Assembly: GCF_000237925.1 (NCBI RefSeq)
Contig: NW_017386036.1
Span: 806,001-870,000, forward strand
Origin: Schistosoma mansoni
Taxonomy: Eukaryota; Platyhelminthes; Trematoda; Strigeidida; Schistosomatidae
Direction: 5' to 3'
DNA: 64,000 bases
Every line of letters begins with the position of its first letter. The stretch's first letter is position 1. Below, in pieces: positions 48,021 to 61,800 of the stretch. The notes under the pieces are model-generated. The model had not been told where the DNA came from and made no database searches. It was given only the letters and a program-made list of their open reading frames with translations. Position numbers and translations under genes: made by a program.

Positions 48021-51000
48021 AGTTGAAAGTAGGTATTATTACACACTATTTTATATCATATCTCTGTGTTATATTTAAATACGAATACGGATTTAAGCAG
48101 TTAAAGAGAAACCACAAAATAAAAAGTATTCAACTTATTCTGCCTCAATTGTGGTTTTAGCTTTACTCAAATAGGTATTGGCTGTTGTTCTTTGAAAAAT
48201 TATTTCACGGATTACTGAATTCTGGATAATTAGACTCACGTCTTTACCGCCGTATATTTTTGTGTGTTCAAATCGAACTCACCAAAACAAATGCAGTTTT
48301 TTGTCATTCGAGCTGTTTCAGTTGACATTATTAGAAGTATCAAATAATTTAGTCTTTAAGGGTTGGAGATCCAGAATTTTCTGTAAATTTGATTTGCAGT
48401 ACAGTAATGAAGTGCAGTAATCCCAATATATAGTAAAAAATTAAGATTTACAAACTGTATATATACTTATTTTTTTCTTCGTTTAAGTATTATTGATCGT
48501 TATTAACCGTCGATTTTTTTTTTAGACTACATATCCTGAGGATTTGGATACTTGAATATATTTTTTTATAGGTCCAGCAGATATCTGGCTCTTTTGGGAA
48601 ATTTTTCTTGTTAAACGTGTTTTGACGTTTCTAATCGTAGATTTTTCCAGGTGTATCTGATATTCTTTATTTTTTTAAAAAAGTCGGTGAAATATTATTT
48701 AATATTTTGTGGATACTTGTTCATGCCCTTTTGTTACGTGTGTCTATTCTGATCCAAGCTTAACTTCATATATTTATGTTTGTGTATTCAAACTATTTAT
48801 TCAGAGATGGTGTCATTACTTTTAAAAAAACCTCTTTGATTTCCAGATTTTTTAAAATGCATTCCTCAGCACATGGTATGCTTTTTTTAAGATTATCAAC
48901 TGTGATGCCCTTCATTTTATTTATGCACGTTTGTTATTGAATGTTTTTATGCAATAATAATTTTAATCAAGAAATCATTTACTTTTGGTTTTATCACCAG
49001 AAGTGGTGTATGTATGCAGATGTGGGGTTTTTGCATTGATCAAACTTGTTCGCCTTATAATAACATTCATTATTTGCCGATGCCTTTATGTCTATGCATG
49101 TTTCTCAAAGGTTTATTAGCGGAATTTCACTATTGCCACTTCTATTTTACAATATATTCTCTGCAGACTATTCAGTCTATTAACAGGATATCTCCATGTA
49201 AATCGCTGTGGAATAAAGGTAGATATCATGGCTTCACTGATCTAAATTGTTCATTTTCTTCACAGTAACAATATTTTATCAGATTGTTTCGAGGCGCTGA
49301 GTTCACTGTCAATCTCTTTTCAAAATTGTTAGTTTTTCATATTATTTTACCACATAGATAAAATCGTTTTCAAAGTATATATTAATGTCTACTTATTTAG
49401 GTTTATATATTTGTGAAATAAGTGCAAATTTATAGTTTCAATAATTTGAACAAGATGAGATTAGTTTCCATTTTCTCCACATTTAGTTGACGTTACATTT
49501 AACTAATCTTGTTCACTAACAGAAAAAATCACCATTATTGATTATAGTATGCACGATTAATTAAATTCATATTTCTCTATGGCACCATTCTTTGTTTATT
49601 CATTTTATTCGTTGTATATCTTCTCATAACTTTTTTCAAAATGGAATTATGGATGACATAAACCATCATATTTGTCAGGTCACATGCATGTGTTGAAGTT
49701 GAGTTTTAAATGAATGTATGAATTAGGAATAAGTAATCACGTTTAGGTTAAATGTGACGTACATGCATAGTCGTTGTACTTCCTTTCAAAGATATATGAA
49801 TATGACCTAGTGGGGGGGGGCAACTGTCAATTCTATTTGATGGCAGCCTGTGTGTGTGTGAGTGGTTTAGTTGACAAGGTAACTAACATGTGCGCCTTAA
49901 AGTTTCGTGTCCATACAAAATGTTATACGCATGATATAATCATTGTAATAAGGAATGTCTCTATTCTATACTAACAAAACAATCATTCGCGCTAAGCAAC
50001 ACTTGAGTGTGGTTTACTCACCCAAGCACTGTGATTTCCAAGTGTTTGAAATGATCGGACAATTGAACTAGCATATTATCAATGGATAATTACTGAAGGG
50101 AACCTGTCATCGGGATCTTCTTGTAATCTAGGACTTTATTCCTCAACACGTCCTTCGAACAACCTCTCAAGCTCTTCAGTTTAGAGGAATCAAGACATGA
50201 ACTCCCAAGTAAAGAATAAGACTCAACATAGCAGTGATGTTTTGTAGGGACGGTGATTTTACTCGTGAAAAAACTAGACTAATCATAAAGATGAGAGGTA
50301 GAGGTATCGATTCAATCTTATTCAAAAGAAAATCTTGATTACAACGTATCAGTCGCGACTCTAGGATTTCAGCTCCTCAGTTTCCTACGTGTTACTTTCC
50401 CCAGTTTAGTGAACACAGACATAGTATGGAACTTTGTCATTTTAAGACTAAGATTTTTAAATAGCGACTGATGTAGCTTACAGATAATTTACTGTAGGAA
50501 TGAATTATTATCTCAAACATGGATGGCTCCAAAAATACACTTAGCTATGATACAGAACTAAAACAAGTAGGAATAGAACCTCTTAAGAAAACTTGGATGA
50601 TATTAATCTTTGCTTGTTAGGACCACTGTTTTTCATTTTGATAGCTTAAATTCATCCGGACCGAATGTTACTTCATTGATGCTGATAAAAGAAGCCTACA
50701 TATCCTCTTCTAGCATGTAAACACTCCATTGATTTAACGGTCGAAAAGTTACCGTGACATGGAACTACGTCTATAAAGTGATGGAATCCGTTTTTCCCTT
50801 TTGTTGTCACCTTTTCAATCGGATTATCTGAATTTATTAAAAATATCTCTATCCATAAATTATTCAAGTAATTGTCGTTCAACTCACTGTTAGTTTTGAA
50901 TTCACGTTATATAGCCGTATCCCATTTGTAACAAACAAATTGACCAGGTATTCGCACTTATTACACTATAAAGATGGTTATTGCAGGTGGGAGATATCCC

Positions 51001-51119
51001 AAACATATCCAGGATACTACGGGCACCTTTTACTTGTGTGTTGATAGTTTAATTAAACCTTTTCTCATATTTATTCAGACTATATAGAATGCATTTTTTA
51101 AAAAGAAACATCTGTTGCT
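48021..51119. other. Unassigned AT-rich DNA upstream of TMEM186
   Basis: No exon or element recognised. Contains a short G run (49812-49820) and a TG repeat (about 49850-49860). The last part presumably holds the TMEM186 promoter. Confidence 0.35.
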
Positions 51120-53010
51120 ATGGACCTGTGCTTTGTATTTAGTTTATCCAAGATGAAAATACCGATGTTTGGCAGATTTAACAAATTCTATTCGTGTTCC
51201 TATCTGCTTTCGCAATCATCACTATTTTCCCTGAGATTTCCAAAATGTTCAAGCTTGCAAACTCGTTTGTTACATTCAGAAAACAAAACAGAATTATTTG
51301 GTGATAAAAAAGAATCCTGGGTACCCATATATCGTCTCCGTTCCATAGCTTTTTTCCAGGTCTGTTCCCAATTATTTAAAACACTATTAAGTCACTAGCA
51401 CGAAATGTATATTAAGCATGCAGTCCAACAGAGCTAGTCAGTTTCTCAAGGATCGGCAACAAGTTATCAGACCTCCTTACATGTTTTATTCAAAGTATAT
51501 TAGAGATTGATTGTGCTGATAGATTTTAGGTGGTTCATATTCGTGCCAAAGTGGTTTACCGTGGTCCAGTCATAAGCAGAATTGTGGATATTCTTTAACC
51601 CTTTCAGTTTTTCAAAAGCCGCAAGATTTCTTAAGACAGGAGTCCATCGATAATTGATGAAGTGTAGGAACAGTTTAAAAATCTCACACTGCATAAGTGA
51701 GCATTCATATAAGTTGCAGTATTATTACAGAACATAATGAATGTTTTAAACACTCACTACTGCAACAATTTCCAGTGTTGGTCGGTTTTTGCAAACCGGA
51801 ACTTATTCCTTATCTTAAAACTTGCCAGTAGACATTCAAAAGATGCACATATTTAAATTATTTTTACGCGAAATTAGTAACATCTAAAGTGTTGATAACC
51901 AGACGATGTATTGATCATTTAACTCATTATTATTTTTCTAGGCGATCTCACAATTAAAAATTATATTAACTGGCTTATTGATTTCTGGCTGTCCAGTAGT
52001 TATCTACAAATATCTACATGATCAAGCTTCTTCCTCATTAGTTTACACAGCTTTGGGTTCTGCTGCGTTTTCCCTGTGCAGTTTGATTATTTTCAGTTGG
52101 CTCAGCATGAAAATTGTGGGAGTCGTAAGTAAATCATACTTTATATTATATATAAGATTCCTCCTGTAAAAAACCTTTTTTAGTTCTTATAGGAACATTG
52201 TTTGATTCATTCTAATCAACATAGAAATATTATCAGTTTTCCAAACACTATTCTGCACTTTACAGTACAAGTCATCCTGTACTGACCATTCTTATTCTAT
52301 TTCATATAGGTCATTATCTTTAGCGGCTAATCAATAAGGACAACCCGAAATTCATCACATCCAAGTCTATAGTCAGCATCAGTTAACATATTGAATATCT
52401 TCAAGTCAGAATGATTTGCTGTAAATATCCACAGCGTATTATGAGTAACCAGAAATCGGTTTTCGGCCGTAGATTTGAAATGCTTTGTTTCCTTACGTCA
52501 GGCTTTTCATTATAGTGAGCATCCGATATTTATAAACCAATATGATGAAAACGTATTCGTTATTTTATCCCATGTACATTAGATTTTGAACATAAAGATT
52601 TTTTTGGAAATTTAGGGAATAAGTTTTTTGTAATAGTTGTCTGTAGGTCTATACGGTCAGGAATTGAAAATTTGAGAATGATCACTATGACCTTTAGATA
52701 CCTTGCAATTGCTTTCTGGCCAATTTTATTTCAGGTTAGTATTCACAGAGAGTCTGGTCTGGTACGCATCGGACATTTAACATTTTGGGGAAGACGTCAA
52801 AATACAATTTTGAATTCAGGTCAAATAGTCCCACCATCAGATCTTATTGAAACACCAGAAAAAAGTAGTTACGTTCGTGTTGGGACAATTGATGCAAATC
52901 CTAATTCTACAAAACATTTGGGTATTGAACGAACCTTCCTGCTAACTAATGTGAAATCGGAAATATTGGACAGAGAAAAGTTCAAGCAGATTTTCGGATT
53001 TATATGGTGA
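51120..53010 (+). CDS. TMEM186: TMEM186-like mitochondrial membrane protein, complete three-exon gene
   Basis: Exons 51120-51359, 51942-52124 and 52735-53010 (stop TGA), GT-AG introns of 582 and 610 bp, all phase 0, giving 232 residues (human TMEM186 is of similar size, about 213). The N-terminus has an Arg/Ser-rich, presequence-like stretch (SLFSLRFPKCSSLQTRLLHS). WVPIYRLRSIAFFQ then SQLKI align with the family's conserved lead-in. Two membrane segments follow (LKIILTGLLISGCPVVIYKY and ALGSAAFSLCSLIIFSWL). The matrix-side tail ESGLVRIGHLTFWGRRQNT and EILDREKFKQIFG is the family signature. TMEM186 is a complex I assembly factor (MCIA complex) of the inner mitochondrial membrane. An ATG at 51153 is an alternative start. 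AATAAA lies at 53105-53110. Convergent with MTR4. Confidence 0.85.
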
Positions 53011-53104
53011 TTTCTAGATGTTATCATTCTATAAAATAACATTCCCTCACCATGTTTTACAAACGGAACACGATGATACACTTTTGTAGCTGCAGTCATT
53101 GTAA

Positions 53105-53110
53105 AATAAA
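53105..53110 (+). terminator. Polyadenylation signal of TMEM186
   Basis: AATAAA begins 95 bases after the TMEM186 stop codon, at a normal distance for a short trematode 3' UTR. Confidence 0.55.
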
Positions 53111-55839
53111 ATACACTGATTTATAAACAGCTTTTATACTTCTCACTGCCGATCCTGGTTGGTAAATTAAACGATTCATCGACGTTAAAATCTGGCTCAG
53201 AAATAGTTTAAAATATCACTGACATTGGTGGATGATAATGAGAAATCGATACTAAAAAATCACTACAGATTTGGAAGACAACTAACTGTTTCTACAAAGC
53301 TCGATTGCTATTGCATTAGATCATTAATAATATGATTTCTTTCTGTAAGTCCCTGGTACTCAGAGATCATTTGTCACAATATATTTTATATATCTTATCA
53401 ATAAAGTTTATCTTATACTCCCGCCTACTGGTTTTGTTCAAGTGTTAAAGATTTTGAAAGTCAGTGCCTCAAAATTACCGCGAAGTGGGCAAAAAAGTTA
53501 AACCCATAACGTCCAGTTAAGAAATGAATAATCAAGAATGAAAGTAGTCATAAAAGAACGATTGATTACCTACCCATCATAATGCGTAGTTATGCCGATG
53601 AGGTTGTTAAGGATATTTATCGTCTCGTCTTAAAAGTTGCTCACACTAAAAATTCTTTAGCACTCCCCTGAGCAAACTTAATCTGACTGCGGAAAAAGTG
53701 TGTAGTCTTATTTCAACTTGGTCAGTTGTGTAGTCCCTCTTTTACAATTTAATAACTTAATTACCCAAAAGTTGGTAAATCTAATCATTTTCTGTCAGAG
53801 GCGGTTGAGTATTATCATTTACATTAGTTAAAGTTTCAAAATAAGCATGTCTGTTAGCGGGTTCAAGACATATCATACATCTATCAAACATTTTTGTTTA
53901 ATTGCTTAGTAATTTCGACCTCTATTTTCCGTTAAAGTTGAAATGTATTATCGAGGGGCTGATTTGAATCAGTGCAAAATGTGTCATCTGCCAGGAAGTG
54001 TGTGCCGAATAACACTAACGAACGGTTCGCAAATTTGGTATTGAATTAATTTGATAAGGTTGAACAAGAAACCGATGGAAAAATTTGAAAGTTGGATGAA
54101 TAACGTTTACACTTTTCCCATACATTGGCAACAGCTTGAACATTGACTCTGTTTAATAAATTTATTTATAATATAGGGTTGTGGAGATTGTGTTTCACTG
54201 AAGACATGAACTGACCTAAGTTAGACTGTCCAGTTCTTACTGGTTTTCAATGGTAGTCTACCTTAGATCGGTTCATGATTTCAACTAAACAATTTATTGT
54301 CTACCATACGTCTCTCTCACCCACACGATCTCATTGACTCGCCATATTAATTTCAAATAGATTTGTTAGCTCATATTTTGTAATATCAGTAAGGATTATT
54401 TATCTCGTCACTTATTTTCCGAAAAACAGTACATTATTCGGGCTTTTAAAAAGAAGTGATCCACTTTTAGGATTTCTTTCTAACTTGCTTCCTATGACTA
54501 TCTACCACTTTTTTTGAATATAGTCTTACAATTCTGGTTTGTATCATTTTTGTTTTAAGAGGAGTTTATTAACAGTATAATAGGACGATTAATGTTGAAG
54601 TTTAATACATGATGAGAATATTTTTCTTCATCGGTGTGTTATTTAATCCTGGCAAATATACGTTGTGCCTCTAGGATGAGACGTTTGATTTAGTTTTACG
54701 ATGAACCTCATTACCGGTCCGATAAGGTATAGAAGACCAGTCATCGAAAATACTGAATCTTTTTTATTATCAAGATCTGTACACTTCTTTTTGACGACTG
54801 TTAAAGATATAGGCTTGCACAGAAAATGATATCTCTTTTGATTAGGATTACGGCTGAAAGAAAAGAAATTTAAATATATATGTATAAGCCTGTTATATTG
54901 TAGTGAAGACATAAGTACAGGTAACTTTCAGGACCTATTAATGGACTCTTATTCCCTATATATTCTTATTGTATAACTGTTCAGTAACTAGATTATGTAT
55001 ATCTATATTCCTCTTATCATAAGCTTCATTTTGACCCATAAGCTATTATTATACGACTTACTGTTCTCAAATTATGTTCAGTTTATTGATTACAGTCTCC
55101 CACGTCCACAGCCACATTTGACTTGATCTTGTACAAATATTGTTTTCTATTTTATGGTGTGATGCGGTCTGTCTATCTGGTGTATGAACCGAGTATGCTC
55201 GAAATAAATGATTCATATGGTAGAAGCTGTAATTGGTGTTTTGGGACTCTATTAGAAGAGCTAGGCGGACAAACGACCAATAAGGACGCTAGACTGCTCA
55301 TACTGGTCGAACGTCATTGATTTGGCACAGTGTTAAGATTGGATAAGTCGAATTTCGATTGGTGGATAATTCACGTGATAAAAAGCCGGACATAAAATCA
55401 TAACAAAGCCTAGGAAGGAAAACACATATTTCCAGTACTACTATACACCTTGAGAGATTAAAAGCGGTTCACAATATTTTACGTTAAATATTTTCACTGT
55501 TATGAACACTGCATTTTTTGTTCATTAGACATTTTAAAGTAGACTATATTCACTCTAAAAACGATCAGTGAGATTGGATGAAGATGAATAATTCGCTGAT
55601 GAAACTTTATCAAATACTATTAATGATGTTAAGATGCTGTTTTCTGAAATATTGATTACTTGACGAAATAAATTTTTATTAATATTTATATCTACATTTT
55701 GAAAAATAAATAGTATTACCAGCTTAGACAAGTGTAATTTAAGACAATTGTAACCTAAATGTTATTATCATTAACTCCAACATATTACTTGGATTTCGAA
55801 ATGTAAAACGCGCATCGCAATAAAAGGGAAAAAACATAC
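53111..55839. other. Intergenic or terminal MTR4 intron; final MTR4 exon not found
   Basis: The minus-strand MTR4 needs one more exon coding the conserved end (of the form KRD-VFAASLYL). I searched this interval on the minus strand and did not see it. A patch at 55200-55450 (GACCAATAAGGACGCTAGAC and ATAAAAAGCCGGAC) has the look of an old retroelement promoter. Confidence 0.4.
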
Positions 55840-58800
55840 CTTCTAAAAACTTATTTTCCAACTCTGAGTTTCCTGCAACTTTTGCTGCATTATGCATTTG
55901 ACATAGAAGTTCTTCCAGTCTTCTGATGCATCTAATTACACTACCTTCGAATGCACTTGTCAATTCACAAAGTCGAGAAAAACTGACACCTTCAGCCCAA
56001 GCACATACAACATCCATTAAATCACCGACGAAACGATCAACATAAGCTTGTTCATCATCCAAAAGATTATTTCTGTTATTTTCGAGATTTTGGACCAAAG
56101 TCGTTAATTGTTTCTCACTATTACTATGGCCCGTGTTAATATTACATTCGGCAGACATTTTTGCAAGATATCTTGCTTTATCCTTTAAAGATTGATAATA
56201 TGCAAGATTATGCTATTAAAAGTAGTGACAAAATTTGAGGTGGAAAGAAAAGGTAGCAAAACAATAGGGAAGCCATAGCCACCAAAAGTAAAACCTCTAT
56301 AAATTATCTGGTGTTGATTAATACCTATTGACATGACTGGAATCCACCCAATGTTCGAGAACTAACATCACTTTGAGTTATCACATCATATCAGTTGTCC
56401 GAGAAATGCCGAATTTATAGCTCTTGTTACAACACCTTGCTAGGATGTGAACAACCAAGCAGCCTCGAACTTTTTAAAATGTTAGTTATATTTCTTGCAA
56501 ACTACACTGAATTGATCGAATCTATGTATAGGTATTAAAAACAATTTTATCGTAAATATTGATGGGAAAGCGATTTCTGAAATTTCCGGAGCAATAATTT
56601 ATTTGATATCTGATAATTAAAAACTACTTTCAAATTATTGTGAAAGTGAACATCTGATAAATCGAACAAACAAGAAAGGTATTTTGAAGCTAACAAAGCA
56701 CCAAATTTGTGTAGTAAACTAATGTACAGCAAATGATACCATTCGTTTGGTAAAAGATGAATCCTTACATGCAAAAAGTTTGGGTCTTTTGAATCCTTAT
56801 GGGTACGTACAATATATATTAAATACTCGGGAAATCATATTTTCTACCCACGTCTTTTTCCTCCATCTAATTTGGCTTACACAATATGAGTGTATGTGGT
56901 TGATTGAGGACACATCTATAACTGAGAAAACCTATCAACTAATTTTAGCTTACGTCTGCTAAGTTTCGATTGGTGAATATCATACTGGTGAGGTTATCAT
57001 AAATAGCAGTGAGAAACGTACGTGGATAGTTTTTATAGCCTTCTTCATAACAGGACTCAGATTTATCATGTGGTGTTTTGTTTGTTTTTCTGCTACAAAA
57101 CATGACATGACACCTGCTAGTTGAACTGGTGAGAATTGTGAAAAGAACCCATCTAGCAGCAATTCAGTCAGCATCAATTCATCACCAGTTGAAATTTCAC
57201 AAGCAATACGACCTTTTAATGCAACTGTATCATCCTCTGAACAAAAACAAAGTCTTCGCAAAAGTCTTTTTCTTGCACGCAACTCGTCAAAATGTGAAAG
57301 TGAGTCTGTTCTGCTTATACGTTCACGAATGTCTTCGAGTTTCCGCAAATTCTGTAAATAAAATGAATCCACAAGGGATGTAATATTTAGATACTTAAAT
57401 GTTTAATTATAAAGTGATTAAAACAGTCCTCAAATTAAAGAAAAGGAGAGTAAAATGAAAAATATATTTAATAATTTCAGAATGCAGACACTCAACAATT
57501 CTTAAAACATTATTATCTGAAGCAAACAGATAATAAAAGTTGTGTGCAGAGATGGTTACTAAATTCTACTACTAAAGAAATGGCATTGAAGCAAAAATAC
57601 ATATACCGAAGCCCTTTTGAGAATAAGTCAATAAGAGAAACTGATAAACAAGCTTGCATTAAAAGTTCGACAATTAAAAATATCTTACAAGTCATTATCA
57701 TGGAGTGGTTTTACATATTTTAGATCTCACTCAAATAACTAAAAGATAAAGCATATCTGCTGTAAATAGTTAATAACCAATAATCAGGTAATATAGAACA
57801 GTTGGGGTGCGCACGACTATCGTAACCAATGATCGGAAACTCTGGGTGACATGGCTCATAATCGACCACAATGGTGTAGGTGTATACACTCTTTGTCCTC
57901 CCTTAAACTGTGAGATCAAAATTGCTTTATATCTCTCTTTTATATATTACTACCATTCAAGTAACCACTTTTATGAATTCGGTGTTCATCTTGTTGTGCT
58001 AATGAGATGTTGCAACTTGGACCGATGGATATAGGTGCTTCGTCCTACGTTGTAGCTGACTGACACAACATTGGATAAAAAACAGATTTCGCTTTATATT
58101 ACCTTGGGTCTTTCTTAGCAGTATCTATGTTCTCATCAAGGCACCAACTAGCAGAGGTCAGCTATGAATAAAATATGAAGTTTCATAGTTGTTTGCTAAT
58201 CAAATGATAGAAATATGATAACTTTAGATCTTTGGATCTAAATGATGCCACCAAAACACAATAGACGTTCAACTAAAAAAAACACTAATTATGATACACT
58301 AAATCATCCTAAGAAATTAAATACGACGCTACCAACTTATATTACATCCTCGAATATTAATTGTGACCATGACTACAGTGTGGAGGATATTTACACTCAT
58401 TTTTAAGATAAAATGAAAAAAAGTAAACAAAGAAGTACTTGAAACACTTACAGAAGCTTTCCAATTGAAACGATCAATAAGACTGTCCAGATCAGCTCGT
58501 TTCGAGATCGGATTCATAGCCATTCGCGCTTTCAATAAATTAATCGCCTATAACAAAAAAATACGACGATTCGTTTTTTACCTGAGTAAATAATTATTTA
58601 GATACACGCTTGAAAACATATTGCACCAAGCAAATCATGCACTGATGATTTTCTCTAGATGTACTCTACATAACATTCAAGTCTTTTGAACTCTTTATGT
58701 AATGTCAACCAGATGGCATTTAAGACTTTAAATGTTTCTAAATGTATAAACATAATTAAGTATTGAAAAAACTCAATCGTTGCAATATATGTAAATAAAA

Positions 58801-61800
58801 CTAACAATAAGGCAGTCTTTCCCACAAAAACTCCATCGAAATTTCTGAGCAGCGTAACTGATTAACAAAATAGACTAGGTTTAAAAACATGTTAACATCA
58901 CATTATGATTTACTACATTGTGTCTAAAACCAAAACGATGAGAAATTTTTCGACGACTTTCACGACAAACATAGGATCATTTAGGGGATATATACAGAAA
59001 GCATTTGATACAGCTTAGTTAGCTAATTACTTTTGGATTGACTTCAAAATATTTTTTGAGTTGAGAAAAATTCAACTAATCAATTGATTGAAGCTGATAT
59101 TGTATGAAGTGATAAGAAAATAATATGGGTGAATTTATTGTTTCTATCGACTGCTGATTTATGTTGCCTCGTATAGCTGTCTCTGCACTTAACAAATATG
59201 GAATACAGTTCAAAACAAAAGTATGTACGTATCGACATCTGCGGAATACAAGGCGAAACGTACTACCATTGCTGAAATATTTATTCTGCTGGTGCACCCT
59301 AACATTTTCAGCGAAAAACATGCACTACTTAAGAAAGGTGACACTAGACAACTGTTCCGACTAATAATTAAAAGATACTTGTCAGTGAGACCATATCGGT
59401 AAAAGACAGGACCTTCACTTGCTCTCAGTCTAGAAGACTATACCTATGGGCAGAATATTTCAAACGACAGTTCGACTAGCCAGCACTTGTTTCCCAAAAA
59501 CCTTAAAAGCGAGATAATACAAGTCCCTAAACATTTATTGCAGTTAAAAAGACTAAGAGATCCTGACGGATTAACGTCTGGGATCTTTAAGGAAAGATGT
59601 GTAATTTAGGAAGCTAAGCTAACAGATTCTATTAGGCTTTTCTGGGCTGTATGTAATCCCTTCTGATTAAACCTGAGGGCTGATAGTTAAGGCTTATAAG
59701 AAAGGACCAAAATAGTCTTGTAATAAGCCAGGAATGAGTTTGACTAAAGGTGTTTAAATTACTAAGCACCGTAACAACGGAAACAGTTAGAATGATTTTC
59801 ATCTCCGACAGTTAGGCCTTTAGAAGCACGAAGTGACAACTGTCCACACATCTCGATCAGCACTCAAGATTCTCTTGTTCATGTTTGAATCCGTTTGTCA
59901 CTGCTTAAAATTTATTCTACCTATTCTCTTATGATTTTACCCACACACATCATTAATGCTAACGATCCGAGTTCACAAAATGTTATTCCTAGCCTCTTAA
60001 AACCATGCTCTAAACCATATGTTGGGGCTTTCGACATTCCAACCTTACCTCAAAACAGACTTCATTAGCTAGAGCTACAGAATCTCGTGCTGTCTTCGTA
60101 ACCCACATACAGGATTTAAGTGTAGTCATTCACTTGACCTCACCTAGTCAGGATGAAGAAAGACCATGATCTACTATTCGTGTGTCTGGAGACTCGACCG
60201 GTACTTCTCGTGAACTTGTTAGCGTATGCATAGCACAGAGTTCCAAAGCAGAACAGGTTCTCCTGGTCTAGATTTCGGTGGACAGTCGCTTGTGAGCAGT
60301 CTGACTAGACGGGACGGTAAGAACAAGGAAAGATAAGGACACACTCTGTTGACTCTGCCTACGATCCCATTGACTGAGGCTAAGATGAAAATGAGTTTCA
60401 CAGAAAGATATTTGCTCTCTCTTTCAAATAACCGAACGTTCGGACGTAATTGTAGCAGGAAATGTACTAAAGTAAACCAGCCTCATACAGAATTTCTTTT
60501 CGAAAATTACTATTCTAGTTTGAGTTTATGGTGGGCTGTCATCTAAATTTTTGAAGACGAAATGGACATTCATCGTACATCTTAAGAGCAGTTCCTTCAG
60601 ACAATCTTCAGGCAAGCCAATGTTGGTTTGCTTTTCTGATATTTGCTTGCATATAAACTCAATAGTGCGAATCTTAGAGCTTTTGTATAAATCAGTTGTT
60701 AGAATAATTGTAAAAGATGTCTTTGACTTCACTTCCAAAGTGGAAAGTGTGAATGTTAGCATGAAAACTATGTTCTCAGAACTTTTACCATTAACAGTGT
60801 TTGTAAGGAATTTTCAGCTTGAACAACTTTGAAACAGATGTGGTTTAAATTCAGTATTCACAACACCCTCATATTAATGAACCATTTTTAACACTTTCTT
60901 AATATGCACTACTCAAAGCTGTCGTTCATCAATGTTAATAATTTTTAAAAGGATGAAATCGGTTGTCATTATTCTAAGATAGATATGAAAGTTAATAATA
61001 TGTGCAGAGAGAGCTCTGGTAACCGATCGCGGTTACAGCGGAAGATAACTGATTTCTCAGAGTGCTTTATTTTTTGATGTTCGGATAAAAGTGTACCCTT
61101 AGACATATTAAACACATATTGGTAAGACCTAAATCAATAGTACCTTTCAAAATGTTTAAAGCCGGGATTTGTTGTTAGGGCTAAAGAATAAAAATCACTG
61201 TCGTTCCCTAATCTGAGAACAGAACAAAGACTAATAAGCTGGCTACTTCTGACGCGAAGCGGTCCAACTAACTAGGTTGAGAAGTTCAAGTTCGAAGTGG
61301 GGAAATACATTTCGCAAGCAGCCAGAAGCACAAGCAATCACAACAGGCACAAATCTAACGTATATATACAGCATAAAATTGTCTCTGGGAAGCGTTACAA
61401 AATAGCATACTAAAAGATATAACGAACCAATAGCGTTCTAGATCCTCCCAAGTGGGAAATACGACAAGAAGGTGAAAATAAGCGCTTCTGGAGCGAAAAC
61501 AAGAAATTCAAATTCTTAAAATAAAATTACAAAAATAAGGGATTTACCAAGTGAGTTCTTGGGATCTAACACTCCCAACCGGAGGAAGTAGAGAGAAATC
61601 GCTTATCAACGTAAAGGCAGGTGTCAATAATGGATTTAAACTACGGTTGGCTTAGTGTTATTCATAGAACCTCATACTATTTACAAAGCGAGTCAATTAC
61701 TTTCTCAGCCTCCGTTAGAAGCAGATAAATGAGACAACACGACCGGAGTGATAAATATAATAAATTGTTACTAAATTCAAGAAACTACCGTATTTGTTTA

